From Aquatica leii (Eukaryota > Arthropoda > Insecta > Coleoptera > Lampyridae): DNA of 64,000 nucleotides. Shown here piece by piece: positions 23,701 through 30,412 of this stretch (its first letter is position 1; the number at the start of each line of letters is the position of its first letter). Where the stretch lies: the NCBI GenBank assembly GCA_035610365.1, contig CM069432.1, positions 265,853,177 to 265,917,176 on the forward strand, read 5' to 3'. A model generated the notes under the pieces. The model saw only the letters and a list, made by a program, of their open reading frames with translations. It did no database searches and was not told the DNA's origin. The position numbers and the translations under genes were made by a program.

Positions 23701-23829
23701 CTCTTGAGTCAGTAGTATGTCTATATTGTTGTCAGAGGAGAAACTCATTGCTTCGAAAGTCGCAACAAGTGAATTGCGAAGATTCACTTGCGCAAACCTC
23801 AAAGTTAATTGAGTGTCCTTAAAGTCCAT
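20710..23829 (-). CDS. R1/Waldo-like LINE ORF2 polyprotein, open
   Basis: Uninterrupted 1039-codon frame: endonuclease plus reverse transcriptase for target-primed retrotransposition. Endonuclease about residues 10-230 (TQEPYV; AGDFNSKSPLWHS at 145-157; ESDHRLIRF at 221-229). RT about 450-760: GLDGIHGNVL, YRPITLLSELGKLFE, FIDISGAFNNV with the motif-A Asp at 599, GCPQGSVFGP, and YADD at 689-692. The C-terminal knuckle reads C978-x2-S981...H989-x4-C994, so the second Cys is Ser; copy 1 has Cys there. The start ATG overlaps the end of ORF1 by 11 nt, as usual for LINEs with coupled translation. Length is normal for the R1 group. Clade assignment is by recognition of motifs, not by a tree. It may be recently active. 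Confidence 0.85.
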   Translation of the reverse strand: MDFKDTQLTLRFAQVNLRNSLVATFEAMSFSSDNNIDILLTQEPYVFSSGSGYKLAGATVPFNRIAASSSMRYYSAIVFNSSKPVGVVTLSHLTNDCNAVTMVTVGNTFLAIVGVYWPPSEDVRIHLQHLDKILDELRGTPIIIAGDFNSKSPLWHSPATNERGRCVENLVGERDLCVVNEPNQPSTFASHLGSTNIDVTLASSGLARKIVDGRVIPDVIESDHRLIRFELTVNAPNLVPIPKRILDFKRIDPVRLNNAITKAIPSYLPRGALCHDPRSVDALIDKLTRMILYSCQNGLNSIRLRSRAGLPWWSPKLDRLKRAVRCLRKHHQKAPADVKPQWLASYKAALHRYKLAVKTAKYSSWQSFVEKSLATSPWGLVYRLSSRKFLSIQPCSNVKDGDRYTISELDTIKVIVSTLFPDDDPSTDNAYHSQIRSRTLLLSNSRQDWVVTSDDLAAVASKIPKNKVPGLDGIHGNVLRTVVLDSLLSTIVDLFNSCIKIGYFPTSWKAGKLITILKPGKKDLANPNSYRPITLLSELGKLFERTLLKKIHDDIPPNILFHPSQYGFVPGKTTTDAARRLMTIVKSNVSKYRLAIFIDISGAFNNVWWPSIIEALLVKRVPADATRVIRSYLSNRSITYSANVSRSTFTKRLTKGCPQGSVFGPTLWNLVVNDLLDKDVPADCDIFAYADDITVTVSANSRRDLEAKSNTCLNIVTSWAGSNKLSISADKTKYMVFGSTLRRDPSLRLHDIPVRRVFEFKYLGLLLDDKLSFVKHCAFVVDKCKSVVHLFYKYSRLKWNLYKKHLANIFDNAVIPMLTYGLDIWYHRHRHSHVVRKLASLQSLFLRTILGAYRTVPVDTLCVISKHPPLHLLLQEIYCTKVLRKAGSCNFLDQHVSNDDFPSFSAAKRHLKVLILGEWQRLWDTSYKGRNAYSLIPDILTWVRMPHVPGREAVQILSSHGGFRCHLKSISVLDDDRCPSSGVPDTPAHRILACREFDEDRSALSSIVSPYPDSPQAILELVPDVNIYRRFAKRDQSLQ

Positions 23830-24994
23830 AATCGGTATTTGAGATTTTGGCGTCGAGCCTTTTCAGGTAGGCTGGGCAGGTGTTGGAAATGGCTTTGTGT
23901 CGGACGATGTCTCCTTTGTGGCCAAAGCGAACGCAGTTAGCACATGTAGGATCTCTTTCCAAGTTAGGGCATGTCTTTGTGTCGTGCTTTTCAGCACAGT
24001 GGCCGCACTGTATCTCGCTTTTACAGTCGGAAGAATGATGGCCATATTTTTGACAGTTGAAGCAGCGAGTAACTTGGATATGGTCATTGATCCTACACGC
24101 ATTCCACGCTATGTACACGCGACGCGATGCCAAAAGGTATCGCCGAACATCGGCATGGACCTCAACGATCCAATTGCCGTTGGGTTGGTCTCTAGGACCG
24201 AAACGGAACAGTGCTTTGAGATGTTGGTTGGCCAGGTGGAGTACCTCATCAGAGGCGTCATGAAAGTTCTGGGAAATTATCGCCTCTTTCACCTGCTCAG
24301 GGGAGAGGTTAGTCGGAACGTTTATGAGGGAAAGTCTAGGTAACGATTTGCCTTGGGGCTTAACCACAAGACCGGCTTTGTCGAGGATATCGGAAGGTAT
24401 TTTAGTTAAGTCCGTTTTCTCGGATTCGAGACGTATCGAGCTTTTGCCTGTTTTGGTAACTCGATCAAGCCTGAGGCCATACTTTTGCGGGTCGAGGACT
24501 TTCATTAAAGTCGTCTTCGTTTCGTCGGCAGTTTTAAGGGGGGAATCGGGTTTGGGAACAATGACTACAGTCGATCTAGAGATAGGAGAGACGGATTTTT
24601 CGGAAGGTACCTTGACCTTCTCAACAAGTTTGGAACGTGCCGCTTGGGCATAGGATAGCTGGGCAGGAGGGGCAGCAATGGCAGTTGTGGAAAGCTTGGC
24701 TGTAACGTTATGCAAAGCTGTTTGGACCTCAGCCAAGGTACTGGCGATGTCAGCAGTTTGCTGCGAGACGCGACGGGAAATGATGGATTTTTGAAAAGTC
24801 GCTTGAAGCCTACTGACAATGTCAATCATCTCTGATTGACGGGAAGTCGTAATCTTACAGGCGGAGATTACTTTCGTCAGACGAAGGATGTCGGCGTCGA
24901 ATGAGGATTCCATACTGTCAGGCGAGGTATCAGACAGGATTTCGTCATCGTCGTCTTCACGACGACGCTTGGATGAGGCAGATTCAGCCTCCAT
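23819..24994 (-). CDS. R1/Waldo-like LINE ORF1 (gag-like), open
   Basis: 391 codons from ATG 24994. Acidic/basic N-terminus (KRRREDDDDEIL), a helical middle, and three CCHC knuckles at the C-terminus: CFNCQKYGHHSSDC, CGHCAEKHDTKTC and CANCVRFGHKGD...C. It is expected to coat the LINE RNA. Unlike copy 1, no frameshift or stop is present. The last codons (GATTATGGACTTTAA) contain the ORF2 start codon. Confidence 0.85.
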   Translation of the reverse strand: MEAESASSKRRREDDDDEILSDTSPDSMESSFDADILRLTKVISACKITTSRQSEMIDIVSRLQATFQKSIISRRVSQQTADIASTLAEVQTALHNVTAKLSTTAIAAPPAQLSYAQAARSKLVEKVKVPSEKSVSPISRSTVVIVPKPDSPLKTADETKTTLMKVLDPQKYGLRLDRVTKTGKSSIRLESEKTDLTKIPSDILDKAGLVVKPQGKSLPRLSLINVPTNLSPEQVKEAIISQNFHDASDEVLHLANQHLKALFRFGPRDQPNGNWIVEVHADVRRYLLASRRVYIAWNACRINDHIQVTRCFNCQKYGHHSSDCKSEIQCGHCAEKHDTKTCPNLERDPTCANCVRFGHKGDIVRHKAISNTCPAYLKRLDAKISNTDYGL

Positions 24995-25310
24995 GGCGGA
25001 GGAAGCTGAAGGAGTAGGGGAGGTAGAGTGCGACAGCGCGACGCTCGTGGAGTGCCGGCTGGAGAAAGAACTGTTACCTGATACCCTTTTAGCTGTTCAC
25101 AGGAGTTTATTGCCAGAAACGGTTGGACTTATAGCCTGTGAGTCGTTGCCCACCTTTAACCTCGTGGAGGTAAGGGTCTAAAGCACCGTCGAATGGAACA
25201 ACTTTATCACACGAAATAACAACGCTATTATAACAAATTACAAAATTACTTGTCGGCCTTAATAATCCGACTTCGCTTGATTTGCTCACAAAATGAATTA
25301 ATCAAAGTCC
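24995..25310 (-). other. 5' UTR of the R1-like LINE, copy 2
   Basis: Unique continuation beyond the duplication border, GC-richer up to about 25190, then AT-rich. The 5' end of the element was not determined. Confidence 0.4.
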
Positions 25311-25319
25311 TTTTGCTTT

Positions 25320-26640
25320 AGCTAAAGGCGAAAGATTTATTCGCATATTGAAGAGAAACCAGAGTCAACTGAAGGAGATGTACAAATTCGGATTGAAGAC
25401 CACTGGCACCGTTGACGAGATGCGCCTCGACTTAGTTAACTTCATTCGTTACGGAAAAACACCGCCACCAACGTTGCCAACGACTGGCTAGTTGACACCG
25501 TCAATACTAATCCGCAAGTAGTGCCCGATTATACCGTCCGCGATAGGAATTTGTACCGACACCTGGTGCCTCTGAAAAAAGCTATCAAAGTAGACCTTAC
25601 CGCACCCTGGAACCTCTGCGTACCGACCCCACTCGGACCACGAGTGTTAGAAGAGAATCATGATCTACCCACCGCCGGCCACACCGAGACAGCCAAAACT
25701 ACCACTCGCATCACCGAGGTAATTGGCCAGATATGTACCGCGACATCGCAAGGTATGTCCACAGCTGTCACACCTGTCAACGCTGTAACGTAGAGGGTCA
25801 GAACTCTGCTGGATACATGCAACTTTCTAACAACTGTGAACCCTGGGACACCGTTAGTATCGATTTTATTGGTTCTCTACCCATGTCGAAAAAAGGTTGT
25901 TCTTTTGCCGCGGTTTTCTTGGACTGGTTTACCTAATGGATGTGTTGCTGTCTGCTCTGTAATGCCACCGCCACTCAGCACGAGTCCACTGGGTTTACAC
26001 CGGCGTTCCTTAACTTTGGACGCAAGTTAGTGCTTCTCTTCACCGCGAAGTAGAACCCATTGAACAGGATGACAGCGGGGATTCTACCGACGTACCGCCC
26101 CGTTACCTTAGCAGCGTGCAACAACTACAAGAAATCTTTCCCGTAGTTCGTGACACTCTCACTAAAGCGTTCGCCAAGCAAAGCAAGCTATATAATCTTA
26201 GGCGACTCACGTGGCAATGCTATGTTGGGGACCAAGTGTGGAAACGAAATTGTCCTCAATCCTCCGCTGTTGAGGGATATGCTGCCAAACTAGCTCCTAA
26301 GTACGTGGGTCTATTTATCATCACTAAAGTACTTTCCTCTGTGGTGTACCGACTCAGAGATGAGCAAGGCACTTTCTACATCCTTCCGTCCACGTTAAGG
26401 ACCTTAAACCGCACCGCCCGAGGGTAACCGAGTCGCTCTTACTTACAGACCGAAACATGTCAAAACCGACTCGTCATCTGCCGTGGACACATCTAGTTAA
26501 TCCCCGGTTAGTTCAGAAGGTTAAGAAAACCCGCCGGACCAAAGAAGCGGTAGCTCGCCTGAGAGCGACCGGCCACGAGATGGACGTCGCCGCGCAACAG
26601 ACGCGACTCGCAAATACCGCCACCTCCATGGGTTCATGAC
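25320..26640 (+). pseudogene. gypsy-type integrase remnant
   Basis: Plus-strand frames give, in order, a gag-like scrap (25330-25480), integrase zinc-finger residues (MYRDIARYVHSCHTCQRCN, 25733-25790), the start of the integrase core (WDTVSIDFIGSLPMSKKG, about 25850-25900) ending in LDWFT, a gap, then the GPY/F-like C-terminal module (YVGDQVWKRNC...YVGLFIITKVLSSVVYRL, about 26220-26350). Most of the catalytic core is deleted. This is a different Ty3/gypsy lineage from copies 1 and 2. Confidence 0.75.
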
Positions 26641-26900
26641 TGCTTCCTATTCCGCCCCGCTGTCGATACCTTCGCTCAGTCCGACCAGAACCGATACAGC
26701 GACAGGGTTGCCTGAGCCCAGCGCGCTATGCTGGCGTTGTGGCTTTATCAGGCACCGCTGGGACAACTGTGAGCGCCCGCTGGTGATATAATGTTCCTGA
26801 TGCGGTCGTCGAGGGGTGACGGAACACCGGCAACGAGGAAAGCAAGTGTGTGTAGTGATTGTGAGAGCGTTGCAGCCCAAAACAGAAGTTTTATTTATTT
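26640..26900 (+). pseudogene. zinc-knuckle segment behind the integrase remnant
   Basis: A short frame near 26715-26765 reads CWRCGFIRHRWDNC, a canonical CCHC knuckle (C-x2-C-x4-H-x4-C), followed by a second partial Cys pair. It lies downstream of the integrase rather than in gag position, either as a real C-terminal addition or through rearrangement. Confidence 0.5.
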
Positions 26901-26939
26901 TCTCTTTTTTTTCTTCTCTGAAGTAAAAGGGTGGGGTAG

Positions 26940-27851
26940 TCGGCCGGCAGGTTGAACCTGTGCTTCAGGTACGCCAAACATTCTATGTAGTCAGCCGGGT
27001 GTGCTTTCTTACAGTTGCAGCACGTTGCCGAGCCATCTTCGCGCATCTCTACTTTTCACACATCTCGGTAATGTTCTAAAGCAATTCAGGGCGTGACCGA
27101 AACGCTGGCATCGATGGCATTGGCTGAAATCAGTCTTAGTATTTGGAGATTTAATATATGACCGTAAATATCCCACATAACGCTAGCTATGTTCATCGAC
27201 GTGTCAGTCTTTGGTAGGTGCAGCGGTAGAGGGACGTTGCTTCTGGTTGCTGTCATACGCGTGACGTTAATGACATCGTATCCCGCGCGTTTGAGATCTT
27301 CTTCAGTTTCTCGGACTATTCGCCGACAGAAATGCCTCGGATGATGACCTTCGGTGATTTTTTAGATTGGAGCATTTACGTGTGAAATTCATGTTGGTGC
27401 TCCCCCAGTAGTCGTGTCGCTAAGCAGAAGTCTTGCGTGGTCTTCAAGTAGAAAATCACACGTTGTCAAATTCTATTCCTATGTTCGCTTCGCGTACAAT
27501 AAGCATGGCGGACCTGTAATCTTGCTAGTTATGCACAATTATAGGAGGGATCTTTACCTAGGCAACAGGGGTTTGGTGCCTATCGCTTGTTGTTGGTTGG
27601 AAAGACGTTGACGGGACCGCTTCTGGTTCGTCAACCGTGACAGGTGTTAAAGTTGAGGGCTTAATAGGCTCGTTAACAATGTTAATGTTAACCGAAACTC
27701 TTGTATCGCGCTTCTTTTTCTTCATCTTCGGCAGAGGAAGCGAAACGATAAGAGTGGGCGTTGCGGCGGTGACCTTGACGGGGGAATCGTTGTCGGAGTC
27801 CTCTCGAAGACGTTTGTTGAAATAAGCGGTCGAGCGAGTAAGTTTGTGCAT
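26940..27851 (-). pseudogene. Jockey-type LINE ORF1 remnant
   Basis: The 97-codon N-terminus is open (27558-27851; basic KMKKKKRDTR, Pro/Ser/Thr rich). The PRE_C2HC-like part follows at about 27380-27150 (KKSPKVIIRGIS). Knuckle residues (CQRFGH, then CCNCKK) lie near 27110 and 27020 in broken frames. No ORF2 follows to the left. Confidence 0.6.
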
Positions 27852-28175
27852 TCGGCAACGATCGGCATATAAACGATAACCATATTCTTTACTTATGTTT
27901 TATCAGCAGCGTCGTATAATTTAGTTAATAGTAAAGTGTTTAACTGCACATAATATGAATCACAATATTTTTTGTAGTGGTTTTTAATAACCTTACATAT
28001 CATTAAACCACACAATGTTGCATTAATTCTTTGAATAAACGATTTTTAAGGAACTATTAGAAGAAATGGTTAGCGACCATGTCTGGTTTGATCTATTACA
28101 AAAGTAACTGTACGGCAAAACAAACGCCACGACAGTGAAACGAAAAGTTTCATTTTTTTTCTAATTATTTACTTT
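27852..28175. other. unassigned AT-rich sequence
   Basis: No coding or repeat signal recognised. Confidence 0.4.
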
Positions 28176-28366
28176 ATAGCCAGTGAAGCACATCACTGTG
28201 CTTACAACGGAATAATTGAAAGCACTCTAATAGTACTCTTATTGTATGTTGACGATGTTTTGCTAATATCATCCAGTAATGAAGCCATTGGTAAAGTGAT
28301 GCTGAACTTTAAGAAAGAATTTGAAGTGACTAAAGACGATGGCCTTTACTTTATTGGACTGGAGAT
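28176..28366 (+). pseudogene. copia (Ty1) reverse transcriptase fragment
   Basis: A single frame of about 60 codons: HHCAYNGIIESTLIVLLL, then the YVDD catalytic box at 28245-28256, then KEFEVTKDDGLYFIGLEI. This is the palm region of a copia RT. It is cut off exactly where an LTR begins (28367). Confidence 0.75.
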
Positions 28367-28633
28367 TGTAACAACGTCTCATTAGCTGCTTGCTGTTACT
28401 GTTTCTGCCTCGGATATCTGGTGGAGGAATTAATCAAACACGCCAACTTAATACATATAACGTAATTTACAACAAAAGGTAATACAATAATTTAAATTGT
28501 ACGTTAGATGTGATGCTTTTGTATACAATAAATGATTCTCGGGGGTCTATATTCATTTGGTCATCCCAGTTTAACTTCACCTATTCTGAGGCAGAAACAA
28601 TAATAGCAAGCAGTCAAGTAAAATGTTGTTACA
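28367..28633 (+). repeat. LTR (267 bp) with perfect 9-bp terminal inverted ends
   Basis: Begins TGTAACAAC and ends GTTGTTACA, a perfect inverted pair typical of LTR boundaries. It contains AATAAA near 28528. A primer binding site follows 2 bp downstream. The matching second LTR was not found in the window. Confidence 0.7.
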
Positions 28634-28635
28634 TT

Positions 28636-28653
28636 TGGCGCCCGAGCAGAGAC
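28636..28653 (+). other. primer binding site, tRNA-Lys type
   Basis: TGGCGCCCGAGCAGAGAC matches the well-known lysine-tRNA primer binding site at 16 of 18 positions, 2 bp inside the LTR. A short leader follows (to about 28720) before the sequence becomes unrecognisable. Confidence 0.7.
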
Positions 28654-28857
28654 TCAGAAGAAACTTTCACCGGGAGTGGGTTTCGGAGAAAAGGCCCGCC
28701 AACGGGTAAAATTCCTACGTATTAATTGTCGAATTACTATATTAGGAAAGTGTTCGACCTCTAACGTATACAGCCTGTGTTTCACTACTTAGCGTTATCC
28801 GAAAACCAATTTTGCCAAGGCAAATAAAATAACGTCCCAACACAAACATTTTTATAA

Positions 28858-29313
28858 TTAGATATTAATAATGGAAGACAAAAAGTATATTTTGAACGCT
28901 TTATAATCTAAAACATCGTCCTCAGCAATTTGACGAAAACTGTTGTGCAAAATCTCCCACGACAAATTAGGCAACGTACTTTTCCAAGCATTTTTTAAAT
29001 CTTCAGTGTCTATATATCCTTTACCTACAAAAATACAATCAAATTTTATTTAAAAACAATTCATGTACTTACAATCAGTGTCAAAAGCACGAAACGTTTC
29101 CAGAACAATCGACTCCTTGTCAACCAGTTTTTTCGATATGATGACATTTGCGTCTTTTCGAGATATTAAGTTAGCGTTGAAAAACATCAAATTAATTTCG
29201 GCATCGTTTGGAACCTGTCCGGTATACACAACATTGTAGATTATATACTCAGTTTCGTTTAGATACGTCTTCGAACCCAATAAGTCTTTTAAGAATTGAT
29301 AACGATTAGACAT
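28858..29313 (-). CDS. small EF-hand protein, probably ciliary (EFCAB-like)
   Basis: Host gene with exons 29313-29073 and 29024-28858 and a 48-bp GTAAGT...TTTGTAG intron; 135 residues, complete from ATG to stop. One clear EF-hand: helix ETFRAF, loop D78-T-D80-C-K-G-Y-I-D86-T-E-D89, then helix LKNAW. Loop positions 1, 3, 6, 8 and 9 are canonical; position 12 is Asp instead of the usual Glu, which can weaken or shift Ca2+ binding. Neighbouring segments (SWEILHNSFRQIAEDDVLDYKAF) look like degenerate EF-hands. The C-terminal arrangement recalls EFCAB11, but orthology is tentative. An X-box 35 bp upstream (29348-29361) suggests control by RFX and a role in cilia. The splice joins in frame across the EF loop, good evidence for a live gene. 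Confidence 0.75.
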
Positions 29314-29347
29314 TTCAGTCTGTTTTTAATACGTTAGAAAGATTTTT

Positions 29348-29361
29348 GTTGCCTAGGTAAC
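29348..29361. promoter_or_regulatory. X-box (RFX binding site)
   Basis: GTTGCCTAGGTAAC fits the X-box consensus RYYNYYWWRRNRAC at every position. It lies 35-48 bp upstream of the EF-hand gene's ATG, the usual location in ciliary genes of insects and worms. Confidence 0.65.
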
Positions 29362-29539
29362 AAACATTGTGTCAAATTCTTTTTTTTTCATGCATTAGCG
29401 CTATTGAAGCAGTGTAAAACGCACTATCAGTAGAGATAATTAATTCTCGGATTTAGCGACGTTGAAGAAAAAGACCGCGATAAGTCGCGATGTACGCCAC
29501 CGGTATCTCAAATTTTACATTCGTGCATTTCAGCACGAC

Positions 29540-29745
29540 TATATCACCAAACACAACATGTCTTCACAGCAGGTGTTAGACATATTGACTGTTAAGTGCT
29601 AAAACCTCAGATATGACCAGCTGGTCAAGATTAAAATGTTGATTCAGCAGTATCAAGATGTGTTTGTACTAAACAGTGGATCCAAAAAAAGAAACTGTCG
29701 TAATGAAGCATGAAATTAATAGTAGAGACGGCCTGACAACACCTA
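29540..29745 (+). pseudogene. gypsy pol fragment (protease-RT linker)
   Basis: Reads QQVLDILTVKC-stop-NLRYDQLVKIKMLIQQYQDVF, then, after a one-base shift, KETVVMKHEIN. It matches the same linker of gypsy copies 1 and 2 (around 46140-46230), so it is a third, tiny copy of that family. Confidence 0.7.
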
Positions 29746-29789
29746 CAGCACCCACGTCCTTTTTATAAGCTTCTTTCTTTTTTATAACG

Positions 29790-30040
29790 CCTTAAGCCCT
29801 TAAGGGCTAACGTACATGTGCGCTCGTTTTATATAAGTCCTTAAGGGCTAACCTACATACGTGCTTGTTTTTTTATAAGCTCTTAAAGGGCACATACATG
29901 TGCGCTCAATTTTTCTAAGCTTTTTAAGAATAACTTACATGTGCGCTTTTCTTTTATAAAACTTCACCGGCTAAAGTCCACGAGGGTCAATGTACATGCG
30001 CGATCGTTTCTATAAGCCCTTAAGGTCTATAACCTACATA
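29790..30040. repeat. degenerate tandem repeat, about six units of 40-57 bp
   Basis: The core TAAG.CCTTAAGGGCTAAC followed by TACATGTGCGC and a T-rich stretch recurs at about 29793, 29836, 29880, 29918, 29958 and 30013 with increasing divergence. TAAGCCCTTAAGGGCTA is itself palindromic. Confidence 0.7.
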
Positions 30041-30300
30041 ATTTTTAAAAACCCTTATTATTTTAAAAAACCTTGGTACGGTTTTCTGTGCTATATGAGT
30101 TATGCCCAGTCGTAAATGTCATTTACGCGCTGGAGGTTATTAGTGATCATTTTCCGCTTTTAACGTTTAATTAAACAGCATGTGTGTTAACGCCATGCCC
30201 AGTGATTCCTACAATCGTGGAACAACCTAACTATTAGTAGGTAAATAAATTGCAATTTTGATGTGTTGGTTGTGAGAGATTCGCTGGGGTAAGAATGCAT
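30041..30300. other. non-coding, BEL-LTR-like end
   Basis: No gene. The end (GGGGTAAGAAT..ATTTCTATTTT, about 30279-30310) resembles 54776-54800 in the BEL-like region, so LINE copy A may sit in an old BEL LTR. Confidence 0.35.
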
Positions 30301-30412
30301 TTCTATTTTACGCTGAGCTTTAATTTCTCTTTTATATATAAGTTTAACTTTATTCATTGCCATTTGGCTTACAAATTTGGTCGTGTTGTCTATACATATA
30401 TACTACATTTTC

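Larger units (their letters stand above)
18431..25004. repeat. tandem segmental duplication, unit 2
   Basis: Repeats unit 1 (Jockey-like endonuclease/RT remnant on plus, opposed R1-like LINE on minus) without the 404-bp insertion. It ends at GGCGGAGGAA, after which the R1-like 5' UTR continues uniquely. Confidence 0.8.

Noticed and set aside
27551-27566. Second X-box-like string (TTTACCTAGGCAAC)
   Set aside because: Only the right half fits; the first base and half site deviate, and it lies inside a dead LINE ORF1 with no promoter context.
29790-30040. CRISPR-like array
   Set aside because: Unit spacing is irregular, repeats are degenerate and the context is eukaryotic.
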